Origin: Pseudomonas caspiana
GTDB lineage: Bacteria > Pseudomonadota > Gammaproteobacteria > Pseudomonadales > Pseudomonadaceae
DNA: 64,000 nucleotides
Reading direction: 5' to 3'
Assembly (NCBI RefSeq): GCF_002158995.1
Contig: NZ_LOHF01000007.1
Coordinates: 62,001 to 126,000, forward strand
A program made the translations under genes and the position numbers. Within the stretch, counting starts at the first letter, position 1. Each line of letters starts with the position of its first letter. A model generated the notes under the pieces. It worked only from the letters and a program-made list of their open reading frames with translations. It made no database searches and was not told where the DNA came from. Positions 23,347-31,955 of this stretch are shown one piece after another.

Positions 23347-23673
23347 ATGAGCCACAGCCCCCCACTCCCCCGCTACATTCCTCTCTCCCAACCAGGCCAG
23401 GACAAATCCGTTTTTCTACTGGACTCGGAAGCGCCATTGAAAGATCTGCAAGCCTGCGCGGAGCTGCGGGTCAGTCTTGTGACGCGCTTCCTCGATACGC
23501 TGATCAATATGAAGCCCACCGACGCGGACGAGAACGATCTGGTGGCCATCGCCAGTACCGCTCACCTGTTGATGCTGGAAGCGTGCGATGTGCATCGGGT
23601 GATTGAGAAACGTCTTTGGGCATCCGGCGAGGCGGCATTCAGCGGTTGTGAGCCTGAACGGCAGTCAGCGTGA
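23347..23673 (+). CDS. Small cytoplasmic protein behind a structured leader
   Basis: A 108-residue protein beginning MSHSPPLPRYIPLSQPG. It is probably helical in residues 35-95 (LQACAELRVSLVTRFLDTLINM and VAIASTAHLLMLEACDVHRVIEKRL). No named domain is recognised; it resembles the DUF3077/DUF6124-type small proteins of Pseudomonas that sit behind the same leader RNA. AGGAG precedes the ATG by 8 bases and may be masked by the leader. The last 9 codons overlap, in another frame, the tail of a different DUF3077 gene. Confidence 0.7.
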   Translation: MSHSPPLPRYIPLSQPGQDKSVFLLDSEAPLKDLQACAELRVSLVTRFLDTLINMKPTDADENDLVAIASTAHLLMLEACDVHRVIEKRLWASGEAAFSGCEPERQSA

Positions 23674-23767
23674 TCATGCGTTTACAGTAATGCACCTGAT
23701 TGAAATGGCGCGAGGCAAGATTGACGAGGCTTCGAGACTCAGCGCGCCCAGCCAGAGCGCTGCGTAA
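23648..23767 (+). pseudogene. 3' remnant of a DUF3077-type gene
   Basis: In the frame one base off the preceding gene, the DNA reads LNGSQRDHAFTVMHLIEMA and continues to a TAA at 23765. This matches the C-terminal half of the intact protein at 32087 (LRGSQRDHAMSVMHLVEMA). It has no start of its own, so it looks like the tail of a lost paralogue joined to the upstream gene. Confidence 0.65.
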
Positions 23768-23950
23768 ATTCCGGCTAAACAGCTTCCGCTAGAGAGGGCT
23801 GTCCAGGTCGACGGACGCTATGGGCAGCTCTCAGCTATTCCAGCGTTTTGAGGTCGCCGGAATAACCATCAGCACCGCCCGAACATCAAATCACCAAGGC
23901 GGATGGCAAACAGTGTTCCTCTTCAACTTAGAGTGTTTTTGCACGTCACA

Positions 23951-23976
23951 AAATAGTACACGTGTACTATTTTTTT
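23951..23976. terminator. 22-base perfect palindrome with T run
   Basis: AAATAGTACAC-GTGTACTATTT followed by more T residues, in the otherwise gene-free stretch 23768-24164. It could be a terminator of the upstream genes or a protein-binding site. The rest of the stretch shows no convincing gene. Confidence 0.45.
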
Positions 23977-24164
23977 GGGCTGTGGACGGGGCGTATAACG
24001 CCTTTACCAAATGATTGATCCAAAAATCTGAATGCGATGACACATTCTAAAAATCGCCAAACAAACAGGGATTTTTCATTCAGGTTAACACTTGAAAAAT
24101 CGGAATAACGAGGCGCTAACGACACGCCTGCCGTTTTAATAAATATGGTTAATGGAGTCAGGGC

Positions 24165-24551
24165 ATGAAGCTATTGGGTGTCGTGTTGATGGGCGTCATG
24201 CTCTCCGGGTGTACAAACTCTCCGCTGGGGAATCTGCTGTACAACCAGCGGTTTCAGACGACCGAGGATGTACTGGCCTCATGGGTGGGGTCCTCGGCAG
24301 ATGACCTGGTCATGTCATGGGGAACGCCCAAAAACAGCTATAAGATGGCAGATGGTTCCAGCATGCTGTCTTATGAATATCTGTGGCTTGCAGGCGCCGG
24401 TGGATATAACCCAAGGTATGTCTGGTGCGTTCAAAGGTTTCTTGTAGAGGGTGGCGTCATTACTCGATGGGGCTTGTCAGACGGCTGTCCGGTAAGGCCT
24501 AAAGATGCCAAGTCGATCCCTGACACCCCAGTGCCCAAGCCGACACTTTAA
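24165..24551 (+). CDS. Small lipoprotein, BamE-like fold possible
   Basis: A 128-residue lipoprotein with lipobox LSGC (Cys16). After the signal comes TTEDVLASWVGSSADDLVMSWGTPKNSYKMADG, a layout often seen in small SmpA/BamE-like lipoproteins, where a helix is followed by a GTP/GxP turn and a strand. Two further cysteines (WCVQ, DGCP) may form a disulfide. The function is unknown. It ends in a short proline-rich tail. The ATG at 24165 has a GGAGTCAGGG ribosome site. Confidence 0.75.
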   Translation: MKLLGVVLMGVMLSGCTNSPLGNLLYNQRFQTTEDVLASWVGSSADDLVMSWGTPKNSYKMADGSSMLSYEYLWLAGAGGYNPRYVWCVQRFLVEGGVITRWGLSDGCPVRPKDAKSIPDTPVPKPTL

Positions 24552-24647
24552 TTGCGCTCGCTCCGCGCCAACTCAATGCGCTGCCGAGAAAAACCAATCG
24601 CTAATCTGTTTTCAAAGCAGGTCTTGCTGTTGATAGCCAACCTCCCT

Positions 24648-24936
24648 TTACGCCCTCGTCGGAGTGCCGATCGCCTGTCGTATCTCCCTTACGTCCCGCG
24701 CAGGCGACGTGCCGAATTGCCGTGAATACTCCGCGGCTAAACTGCGATGCGCTTTCATAACCCACAGCAAACGCCACGTCAGACGCGCGGTGCCCACCGG
24801 CCAGCAGAAGCTGGCGGGCTTCCTGCAATCTGAGTTGTTTCTGGTATCGCAGGGGCTGAGGCAGGTCATGGACAGGAAGCCTGCGATGCAGACTTGCGCG
24901 GCTCATGCCGCTGGCATCGCACCACGCGTCGATGCG
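24648..24936 (-). pseudogene. AraC-family regulator, frameshifted C-terminal fragment
   Basis: The minus strand encodes the double helix-turn-helix of an AraC regulator (SGMSRASLHR, LRYQKQLRLQEARQLLLAGG, FAVGYESASQFSR). Near 24733 the frame shifts, and the continuation EYSRQFGTSPARDVREIR is in another frame. The N-terminal effector domain is missing. It is a broken gene. Confidence 0.75.
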
Positions 24937-25028
24937 AAGTTGGACGTTGTAGTTATCGCGGGTCCCGCCGGGCATTTCGTTGACCCCAGAAGCCTGCGGG
25001 CTGACAGGCATTGGTCCTCCAGAACCAA

Positions 25029-25050
25029 AAAACCCGCATGAGCGGGTTTT
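25029..25050. terminator. Terminator
   Basis: AAAACCCGC-atga-GCGGGTTTT lies just past the stop of the minus-strand gene at 25066. Confidence 0.8.
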
Positions 25051-25065
25051 ATTAGCCGAGCAGAA

Positions 25066-25368
25066 TCACTTATCCAGTTGCGCTTGAGCCTCGAGCTCTT
25101 GATCAATGCATCCGCCCAATATCTGGTAGCTGCCGCCCACCGATTTCGCTACCTGGTCACAGTACTTCAGTATCTTTGGCGAAGCGTTCTTCGCGGGGAT
25201 CTCCGCCTTGGCATCTGCTTCCAGATCACGACAGCCGAGCTCAATCTGGGCACTGCCGCCGACTGACTCCGACACCTTTGCACAGTATTTTTTAATGTCG
25301 TAATCGGCCGCTTGAGAGAGAAAAGGCAAGCAGCTAAGGCACAAGATCAGGGACGCTTTGCGATACAC
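25066..25368 (-). CDS. Small exported protein with an internal tandem repeat
   Basis: About 100 residues with a Sec signal (YRKASLILCLSCLPFLSQA). The mature part is two copies of a roughly 35-residue unit: YCAKVSESVGGSAQIELGC and YCDQVAKSVGGSYQILGGC. Each has two cysteines and is followed by an acidic helix. The pairs of cysteines suggest two disulfides in the periplasm. I chose the GTG at 25368, which has AGGAT 7 bases upstream and leads straight into the signal peptide; a longer ATG start is possible but breaks the signal layout. Function unknown. Confidence 0.7.
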   Translation of the reverse strand: MYRKASLILCLSCLPFLSQAADYDIKKYCAKVSESVGGSAQIELGCRDLEADAKAEIPAKNASPKILKYCDQVAKSVGGSYQILGGCIDQELEAQAQLDK

Positions 25369-25689
25369 GATGGGAATCCTTTCGTTAGTGAAACCAGACA
25401 GTGCCATCATTCGGCATGGCTTATCAATCAACTGCTTACAACCTCACAGAAAAATGCGGTATGCGAGCAATTCTCATCGACGCACAGACCGAATCGCGGG
25501 CAAGCGCGCTCCTACAGATTCCCGTTTGCTGCACGTGCAGTAGATATCGATGAACTGCGGTGTCGCCGAACAGTGCTCCCTTAACGTCAGGCGGGAAACA
25601 ATGCCCTCCTTACGCGGGCTACCTGCCGTGGGTGGCCAACCCTTGAGTAACCTCTGTTAGGCTTAGCCCGACTTCACAAGGAATGGCGA
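25369..25689. other. Intergenic region with half REP
   Basis: No gene seen. Bases 25491-25517 (GAATCGCGGGCAAGCGCGC followed by TCCTACAG) are one arm of a REP doublet found complete at 30430-30518; the partner arm is absent. Confidence 0.5.
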
Positions 25690-25980
25690 ATGAAATCCCG
25701 CTTTAAAACTTTGGCCGTCTTGCTGTCGGTCGTGCTTGCCGGATGCGATGAGCGACCTGAAATGTCCTGCCCCGATAACGGTGAGCAGTTCTGGCTGCAA
25801 TCACTTGATGCTTATTTTATGCGGCATCCTGAGATGGTGAAGACAACACCGTATGAGCTACAGCCAGGGGCATCGTATGACTCCAGAACGAACTGGTGGA
25901 TCGTCCCGTTCGACATCGGGCAAAAGAGGCTTCAGGCGTTAATGAGCTGTGATGGTCACCTGGAGATCAGCGGGCGCTAG
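25690..25980 (+). CDS. Small lipoprotein of unknown function
   Basis: A 96-residue lipoprotein with lipobox LAGC (Cys19). The mature part has two further cysteines (MSCPDNG, MSCDGH), tryptophan-rich WLQSLD and NWWIVPFD segments, and no named domain. AAGGAATGGCG lies just upstream of the ATG. It is probably anchored in the outer or inner membrane facing the periplasm. Confidence 0.75.
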   Translation: MKSRFKTLAVLLSVVLAGCDERPEMSCPDNGEQFWLQSLDAYFMRHPEMVKTTPYELQPGASYDSRTNWWIVPFDIGQKRLQALMSCDGHLEISGR

Positions 25981-26049
25981 GTCACGAGAACAGGTTATTA
26001 ATTGCCCCTTGGGCTTACCTGCGCCTCACACACCTGACTCCCAGGCCGC

Positions 26050-26172
26050 TCACAAAAACCGCAGCAAATGCCCATCCGGATCAGCCACCACAAACTGCCG
26101 ATTGCCGCTCTCCTCTGTGCCCACCCAATACGAGCGATCCTCCAACGGCAGGAACAATCCGATTTCGTGCCC
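26050..26172 (-). pseudogene. Glyoxalase/VOC-family C-terminal remnant
   Basis: The minus strand reads DRSYWVGTEESGNRQFVVADPDGHLLRFL and stops. NRQFVVADPDGHLLRF is the final strand of bleomycin-resistance/glyoxalase-like (VOC) proteins. Only about 40 codons remain, and they run into the end of the MFS gene, so the rest has been lost. Confidence 0.6.
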
Positions 26173-26176
26173 GGCG

Positions 26177-27376
26177 CTATGACGGTCCACCGTCGTTGCT
26201 TGCCCCCTCTTCATGCAACTGAATCCGCCTGACAACCGGTGCGCCCGCGGCGACGATCAGGGCGATGAACCAGAACACGGCGCTTACACCGATGAGCGCG
26301 CCGAATGATCCCGCGACCATCGGTATCAGGAAGCCCGAGGCATTGATGGCGGTCATTCGGATACCCAAGGCTTCTCCATGTCGGGCTGGGGGTGTCACTT
26401 GCATCAGCAGGCTGATGATCATCGGTTGCACGCCGCCCAGCGCTGCGCCGAGCACGACGGAGCAGGCGATCATTTGAGACGGTAGCTCGGCAAATGGGTA
26501 GGCGATAAAAACGCTGACGGTGATGACGAACGACGTGGTGATGATTTGCTTTTCGCTAAAGCGGCTCGCGATCAGGGGCAGCACCAAACGTATCAGCCCG
26601 GTCGCCAGGGCAAACGCGCCGAGGACGACGCCGATGGTTGAAGCGTCAATCCCCCGCTCAAAGCCAAGCACAGGGACGAGAAACGAGTGAATGTCCCAGA
26701 TACACGACAACAGCCAGTTAATGAACAGGATGTAGCGAAAGTTGGTCGAGCGCAGCAGCGCCCATGCTCGTGTAGGGATGGCGCTGGAGTCGCGGGGCTC
26801 AACGGGAAGCTCACGTACAAAAAAGAGCAGCCCCCACGTCACCAGAGGCAGGCAGCCCAGCACGGCAAAACAGATGCGAAAGGACAACAGATCGCCAGAC
26901 GCCTGGGTGGCATGATCAATGATCAAACCCGCCGAGTACGGGCCAATGAAGCTTGAAATCGAGGGTGATATGGCTAACCAGCTGAAGAATTGTCGCCTTT
27001 GAATGATCGAGTTCGCTGCACGGCCTATGTGGCGTTGCAGCACGATCTGCGTCACGCCGGAGGCTGCACCGACCACCATGGCAGCCACACACAGCAATGC
27101 GATACTCGGGAACAGTGTTAACGCTGCCAACGCTAGCACTGCTGCAAATATCGCGTAGGTCATTGGCCGCTTGAAGCCTTGCCGGTCTGAGTATTTGCCG
27201 ACCGGAATGGCCATGAACACTTGGCTCAGCGCAAACAGTGCGACAAGAGCACCCACTGCACCCGCGCTGTAACCCAGCGAAAGGGTAAACAGGGGAGCCG
27301 CCAGTCGCAGCGCACTCATGGCCGTCAGTAGAAATACCTGAGCAAATATCAGCTGCAATAATTCTTTTCGCGACAT
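26177..27376 (-). CDS. Major facilitator superfamily transporter
   Basis: A 399-residue inner-membrane protein with 12 predicted transmembrane segments. The loop 2-3 signature is GKYSDRQGFKRPM (about 59-71), and there is a family-typical Gly/Pro-rich segment SFIGPYSAGLI in segment 5. This resembles drug- or sugar-efflux MFS proteins; the substrate is not evident. The ATG at 27376 follows AAAAGAAG. It stands alone, next to gene remnants. Confidence 0.8.
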   Translation of the reverse strand: MSRKELLQLIFAQVFLLTAMSALRLAAPLFTLSLGYSAGAVGALVALFALSQVFMAIPVGKYSDRQGFKRPMTYAIFAAVLALAALTLFPSIALLCVAAMVVGAASGVTQIVLQRHIGRAANSIIQRRQFFSWLAISPSISSFIGPYSAGLIIDHATQASGDLLSFRICFAVLGCLPLVTWGLLFFVRELPVEPRDSSAIPTRAWALLRSTNFRYILFINWLLSCIWDIHSFLVPVLGFERGIDASTIGVVLGAFALATGLIRLVLPLIASRFSEKQIITTSFVITVSVFIAYPFAELPSQMIACSVVLGAALGGVQPMIISLLMQVTPPARHGEALGIRMTAINASGFLIPMVAGSFGALIGVSAVFWFIALIVAAGAPVVRRIQLHEEGASNDGGPS

Positions 27377-27957
27377 GAACGACTTCTTTTCACTGGCTCA
27401 CGTTCCAAGCAAACCAATGCTTGAGAGCGAAAGAAGAATATGGCTTTTGAGGTGCAACAGACGCCACATGGCAGAAGTCGCATCGCAAGAATATAGAGAG
27501 GAGCAATAAACTGTTACAGCGGCTACCGATGTTATCCATCCTGCTGCGATCTTGCCAGCGGCCGAGTCGGCGGCCTGGATGTTTGGTCGATCAAGCGTCG
27601 AGAGAGGTCGTCGCGCCGCACCATCAACAGGCTCCTTGTGAGTTCGATAGCGTGCTGCCTGAAGCACCGCCATCGCGGCATCGCGATGCTAGTGCGCTTC
27701 TACAGAATTGTTTCGGTTCAGGCTGCGGCGTTGAGTCCGGCAGCGCCACTTAATAAAATATAGTGATTTTATCAACAATGATAAATAACAATAATTCATA
27801 ATTAGCTTATTCCAAAAAAACCTTTCACTCCCCTTCCCCATCTCGCTACCGTCACCCACAAACCGCCCCCCATTTCTGGTGGAGGACATCCCGCAGGCAG
27901 CGAGCAGCTCGGGTCAAGTCACTCAACTGTCGGTAATCCCTAGCCCTTGAGGTCACT
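27377..27957. other. 581-base intergenic region
   Basis: No credible gene. It has a decayed half REP near 27672-27705 (CATCGCGATG then GCGCTTCTACAG) and a very AT-rich stretch (27751-27815) that probably carries the promoter for the flavin monooxygenase gene downstream. Confidence 0.45.
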
Positions 27958-29304
27958 ATGAGTCGTCAAATGCATCTGGCGTTGTTCGTCAGTCATGCCG
28001 GATCACACCTGGCCGGGTGGCGTCTGCCTCAGGCGGCAACAGGCAATGCGCTGGACATCCGCTACTACCAGCGTCTGGCTGAACAGGCCGAAGCCGCCAG
28101 ACTGGACCTGTTGTTTGTGGCCGACAAGCTGGCGCTGGATGACATTCATGGCGGGTCTTTCGAGGCTGCGGTCACTTGGCGGGCTAACGGCTCGCCGGAG
28201 CCACTGGCGCTGTTATCGGCGCTCAGTGTGCTGACTCAGCGCATCGGTCTCGGTGCGACGGTTTCGACGACCTATCAGCAACCGTTCCACGTCGCCCGAC
28301 AGTTCGCCACGCTCGACCACTTCAGCGGCGGTCGGGCGGCGTGGAATGCGGTGACGTCGGTTAACGACGGCGAGGCGCGTAATTTTGGTCTGGACCAGCA
28401 TCTGGGCCATGCCGAGCGCTACACCAAGGCGAGTGAGTTTCTGGATGTGGTGCGCGGCCTTTGGGACACCTGGGAAGACGACGCGATACTGGCCGACAAG
28501 GCCAGCGGGCAATATGCCGACGCCACCCGCCTGCATTACGCGGATCATCAGGGCGACTGGTTCAAGGTGCGCGGCCCGTTGAACCTGCCGCGTCCGCCAC
28601 AAGGCCATCCGGTGTTGATTCAGGCCGGGGTCTCGTCAGCGTTTCAATCGTTGGCGGCGCGCAATGCCGAGGTGATCTTTCCGGTCCAGTCGACGCTGGA
28701 AAAAGGCAAAGCTTTTTACGCGACGTTTAAACAGCAAGTGGTCGAGCTGGGCAGACAGCCGGGTGACGTCAAGATTCTTCCGGGCTTGTACCCGGTGATT
28801 GCTGACAGCGATGAGCAAGCCAGGGACCTGGCGGCCGAGCTGGATGAGTTGATTCTGCCCATCGCCGGGCTGGCCTTTATGTCTGCAAGCATGAATTACG
28901 ATCTGGCGCAGCATGATCCAAAGGCGCCCGTGCCGGACATTCGCGAGCACATTCGTGGCAGCAAGGGCCGTTTTGATACGGTGATTGGCAACGCCATCGA
29001 AGCGGGTTGGAGCCTGGAACAACTCGGCCGCTGGTACGCCTCCAGTCTGGGCTTCGCCAAGATGGTGGGTTCGCCGAAAACCGTGGCCGACCAAATGGAG
29101 CAATGGCTGCTTGAAGACGCAGCCGACGGCTTCGTGGTGATGCCGCCATATATGCCGGGCGGTGCTGAAGACTTCCTCAACAAAGTGGTGCCCGAGTTGC
29201 AACGCCGCGGGCTGTTTCGCCGTGAGTACGAAGGCACGACCTTGCGTGATCATCTTGGGTTGCGTACGCCGCAGTCGAAACACACAGGCAAAAGCCCAGC
29301 CTGA
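27958..29304 (+). CDS. LLM-class flavin-dependent monooxygenase (NtaA/SnaA/DszA type)
   Basis: The 448-residue TIM-barrel enzyme of the nitrilotriacetate monooxygenase component A family uses FMNH2 supplied by a separate reductase. Typical features are MHLALFVSHAGSHLAGWR at the N-terminus, LFVADKL, RIGLGATVSTTYQQPFHVAR (about 95-115) and RAAWNAVTSVNDGEARNFG (about 127-145). These enzymes desulfonate or oxidise organosulfur or chelate substrates, but the substrate here is not clear. No reductase gene is adjacent. Confidence 0.88.
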   Translation: MSRQMHLALFVSHAGSHLAGWRLPQAATGNALDIRYYQRLAEQAEAARLDLLFVADKLALDDIHGGSFEAAVTWRANGSPEPLALLSALSVLTQRIGLGATVSTTYQQPFHVARQFATLDHFSGGRAAWNAVTSVNDGEARNFGLDQHLGHAERYTKASEFLDVVRGLWDTWEDDAILADKASGQYADATRLHYADHQGDWFKVRGPLNLPRPPQGHPVLIQAGVSSAFQSLAARNAEVIFPVQSTLEKGKAFYATFKQQVVELGRQPGDVKILPGLYPVIADSDEQARDLAAELDELILPIAGLAFMSASMNYDLAQHDPKAPVPDIREHIRGSKGRFDTVIGNAIEAGWSLEQLGRWYASSLGFAKMVGSPKTVADQMEQWLLEDAADGFVVMPPYMPGGAEDFLNKVVPELQRRGLFRREYEGTTLRDHLGLRTPQSKHTGKSPA

Positions 29305-29429
29305 TCCGGTTTCATGAGTCCCGGCAGCATCAGGCAATGTCTGGACAGTATCGGGCTACGTCGCCCGCTCACCCGCGGGTTAGGTTCTTCTCAACAAGAA
29401 TGCTGATAACCGCAACGAGGTGAATGATC

Positions 29430-29930
29430 ATGGTTGCATTGATGAAAACGGTTTTTCGATTTCAGATTGCTGCTCTACTTACTGTGCTTTTGGCGAGTGC
29501 AGCATGGGCGACGGACAAAGCCGCTGCGCATTCAAACGCCGAGTTGGTGCGCCAATCGTTTGTTAACTGGCAGCAGGGTAAGGGCACGACCTTCGACCTC
29601 TTGGCGCCAGACGCTGAATGGACGGTCGCGGGCTCCAGCCCGGTCTCTGGCATTTATAAAGGCAAACAGGACTTGCTGGAACGGGCCGTCAAACCCATCA
29701 GCGCCCGACTTGCCACGCCTATCAAACCGACCGTGCTGAGTATTGTTGGCGAAGGCGATGTGGTGGTTGTGCTGTGGAACGGTGAAGCGACGGCACTGGA
29801 TCAGCAGCCGTACCGCAATAGTTACCTGTGGCACCTGACGTTCAAAGATGGGCAGATCACAGAGGCGAAGGCTTTTCTGGATACGTATGTGTTGAATGAT
29901 TTGATAGAGCGGGTGAAGCCGAAGGCTTGA
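29430..29930 (+). CDS. Exported NTF2/SnoaL-like protein
   Basis: About 166 residues with a signal peptide (FRFQIAALLTVLLASAAWA) followed by an NTF2-like cone fold: NAELVRQSFVNWQQGKGTTFDLLAPDAEWTV, GIYKGKQDLL and YLWHLTFKDGQITEAKAFLD. This is the ketosteroid-isomerase-like superfamily; the catalytic residues are not diagnostic. Three in-frame ATGs exist (29424, 29430, 29442); I prefer 29430 because GAGGTG lies 7 bases upstream. Periplasmic; role unknown. Confidence 0.78.
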   Translation: MVALMKTVFRFQIAALLTVLLASAAWATDKAAAHSNAELVRQSFVNWQQGKGTTFDLLAPDAEWTVAGSSPVSGIYKGKQDLLERAVKPISARLATPIKPTVLSIVGEGDVVVVLWNGEATALDQQPYRNSYLWHLTFKDGQITEAKAFLDTYVLNDLIERVKPKA

Positions 29931-29947
29931 AGGCCAACTGATCGAAC

Positions 29948-29975
29948 GCTATCGCGAGCAAGCTCACTCCTACAG
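29948..29975. repeat. Half REP
   Basis: GCTATCGCGAGCAAGCTCAC followed by TCCTACAG is one arm of the GGAGTGAGCTTGCTCGCGAT class, directly after the upstream gene. Confidence 0.6.
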
Positions 29976-30096
29976 ATCTTGCTCTTCATGCGTCCCAAAC
30001 ATTACGTCGCTTTTTCTATCCCCTTCCCGCCTGTTTTGGCCCACTATGGTCGGCTTACTAACCACCCTCGACCCGGTCGATGGTTCGGAGCGCGTA

Positions 30097-30345
30097 ATGC
30101 CACAAGAAAGGCTGGACCTGTTAAGGCTGCCAAAGCCTATTCGTGGGCCAATTGACAAGCTGCTTCGCTCTCTGGAGGCCGCCAGTACTCGTGAGGATAT
30201 TGAAAGCGAGGGCGAGCTGCAGATTGCTTTTATCCTTGGGCTGGAAACGGCCAAGCGGCTGAGGCCGAGTGATGTTGAAGCGTTGTACATGATTTTTGAT
30301 GATGCGGTGCAGGCACGGCTTGAGGCGTTTGAGCCACAGAAGTAG
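30097..30345 (+). CDS. Small conserved hypothetical protein
   Basis: An 82-residue protein starting MPQERLDLLRLPKPIRG. It is helical and acidic, with no signal or membrane segment (LLRSLEAASTREDIESEGE, LGLETAKRLRPSDVEALYMIFDDA). GGAG lies 8 bases before the ATG at 30097. A longer frame from 30046 exists but lacks a ribosome site. No family recognised. Confidence 0.65.
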   Translation: MPQERLDLLRLPKPIRGPIDKLLRSLEAASTREDIESEGELQIAFILGLETAKRLRPSDVEALYMIFDDAVQARLEAFEPQK

Positions 30346-30429
30346 GTGATGGCCACAACGAGGTCGCTTCTGCGCCCCACTGCAGCGTGCAATCAACACC
30401 CTCTATCCCTGAATTGAAGTGCTTTCCCC

Positions 30430-30518
30430 TGTAGGAGCGCGCTTGCCCGCGATTCGGTATGGCAGTCGATAAATACATCGCCTGTGCCGACGCCATCGCG
30501 GGCAAGCGCGCTCCTGCA
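30430..30518. repeat. REP doublet (REPIN)
   Basis: Inverted arms TGTAGGAGCGCGCTTGCCCG and CGGGCAAGCGCGCTCCTGCA, with a variable 45-base centre. Confidence 0.8.
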
Positions 30519-30535
30519 CGTCAGAAGTCGGCCTG

Positions 30536-31084
30536 TTACTTCACCAACTCAATCTTCTTCACAAACACCAACTTCTCATCTTCCGCAGGCCCGGCGATGC
30601 GGTCTTTGTTAGGTTCGCTCGCCACGGTAACTTTGACGTTTCTGCCCACGATATTGGGCAGCAAGGTCGCCTCCCCTTCGTCTTCCGCGATAAACCACGA
30701 ACCGCATTTGCCATCGCAATAAGCCGTGAACCGACGGCCGTCGTTGAGCAGCACGGTGACGGTGTGGTCCTCGATCCCGCTGCCGGAAATCAAAGCGCCC
30801 TGGAAGGTTTCAGGTTTTGTGAGGGTGAATGTGCAGAAGTCCGGCGCGCTGGCGTCGTCGCTCAACATGCCGCAGCCGCGCTCGACTTCGCTGTTGATCA
30901 TTTCGCAGCTATTAGCGGCGTTGCAAGGCGGCCGGGTGGCGGGCGATACGCTGATGCATTGCTTCACGAGTAAGGCCGAGCGTTTGTCGCCGATGGCTTC
31001 AGCGCAGGATTTATCAGCGGCGTTCGCCTGAAAGGCTCCGAGCACACTGAACAGACACAAGAACATCAGGCTTTTTGTTTTCAT
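30536..31084 (-). CDS. Exported cysteine-rich hypothetical protein
   Basis: A 182-residue protein with a Sec signal (MKTKSLMFLCLFSVLGAFQANA). The mature part has ten cysteines, including KSCAEAI, KQCIS, PPCNAANSCEM, RGCGM, DFCTF and AYCDGKCGSW. This suggests several disulfides in the periplasm. The first half looks like a lysozyme-inhibitor-type disulfide domain and the second half like a beta-barrel, but I assign no family. The start at 31084 leads directly into the signal. Confidence 0.75.
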   Translation of the reverse strand: MKTKSLMFLCLFSVLGAFQANAADKSCAEAIGDKRSALLVKQCISVSPATRPPCNAANSCEMINSEVERGCGMLSDDASAPDFCTFTLTKPETFQGALISGSGIEDHTVTVLLNDGRRFTAYCDGKCGSWFIAEDEGEATLLPNIVGRNVKVTVASEPNKDRIAGPAEDEKLVFVKKIELVK

Positions 31085-31167
31085 GATTTTTCCTGGCGAC
31101 GAGTCGGGTGTAGATTTTACGAAGTATTGCAGAGGCAGCAGCTTTCACACAGCCTGACTGCGGGCGC

Positions 31168-31350
31168 TTAGCCTTTCTTCTTGTTCAGGCTTTTCAAGCG
31201 TTGACTGGCACGCTGCACGGCGGCCATTTTTTCGGGTCGGTTCATGCGACGCCATTTGCGGATGTCCTCTTTGTTGCGGCCACAACTGACGCATAAGTCG
31301 CCGCTCAACTGGCAAACAGAGGTACAGGGATTTTCGATGTCCTTGGCCAT
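31168..31350 (-). CDS. DUF1289 family small protein
   Basis: A 60-residue protein with the DUF1289 signature NPCTSVCQLSGDLCVSCGRN, four cysteines probably binding a metal, followed by IRKWRRMNRPEK and a basic C-terminal tail. The biochemical role is unknown. It follows the next gene by 3 bases on the same strand, so both form a small operon. Confidence 0.88.
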   Translation of the reverse strand: MAKDIENPCTSVCQLSGDLCVSCGRNKEDIRKWRRMNRPEKMAAVQRASQRLKSLNKKKG

Positions 31351-31353
31351 GTC

Positions 31354-31713
31354 TCAGCCCCGGGCCAGGCGTTGTTGCCAGTTACCGCCGTTGGCGCGCT
31401 GACATTGCTCTTCGCTGTCGAATTGCACCCGTTTGCTCACATCGGCAACCACGATATCTGCGTCTTCCAATGCGTGGGCAGTCAGCTCAACCATGCGTTC
31501 ACGCTGGCCGCTGGCGAGGGCCTGATCCTTTTGCGCTTGCGTATCGAAGATCCACACCACGCGCAGGCTGGCAGGGAATTGCGCGTAATCCACTTCATGG
31601 GTCAACCAGGAGAAGCCGACGATTTCTGCTTTTGCGGTTTCGCACGCCTCGGTCAGGGTAGACGCCAGACGACGTTCGATGCGGGCCTGATCGCGTTTGC
31701 TTAACGGCGGCAT
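31354..31713 (-). CDS. Conserved hypothetical protein, operon with DUF1289
   Basis: A 119-residue protein starting MPPLSKRDQARIERRL, with a basic helical N-terminus and a later alpha/beta part (VDYAQFPASLRVVWIFDT, ELTAHALEDADIVVADVSKRV). No signal or membrane segment. The start at 31713 is preferred over an upstream ATG 12 codons earlier on composition. Function unknown; its tight spacing suggests co-translation with the DUF1289 gene. Confidence 0.72.
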   Translation of the reverse strand: MPPLSKRDQARIERRLASTLTEACETAKAEIVGFSWLTHEVDYAQFPASLRVVWIFDTQAQKDQALASGQRERMVELTAHALEDADIVVADVSKRVQFDSEEQCQRANGGNWQQRLARG

Positions 31714-31955
31714 GGCGGGGTCCTTGGGTGATTGGCGATAAGACGGCAATCATACGTTACCTAGACGCGTCATCCATAAACCCTAGCCCTTGTAGGATCG
31801 GTCTCAATTTCCGCCAACGCCGTGCGCTGGGTTGTTTGCGGGAAAGCGGTTCTCTAACCTCCCGCCCGTCGCTGCACATCAGTGACCGGGTTTAGTCGCC
31901 TGATTCACAGAAAATCTCAAGCATCCCGCTACAGGCATCTACTAGCCTTTGTAAT

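Noticed and set aside
23820..24014. 64-codon frame in the gap before the lipoprotein gene
   Set aside because: No ribosome site, no protein-like features, and it crosses the palindrome at 23951.
27398..27673. Minus-strand 91-codon frame in the 581-base gap
   Set aside because: Composition is unlike a real gene, no ribosome site, and it runs through a decayed REP.
29970..30392. Minus-strand 140-codon serine/arginine-rich frame
   Set aside because: Shadow of the 82-residue gene at 30097, which has a proper ribosome site.
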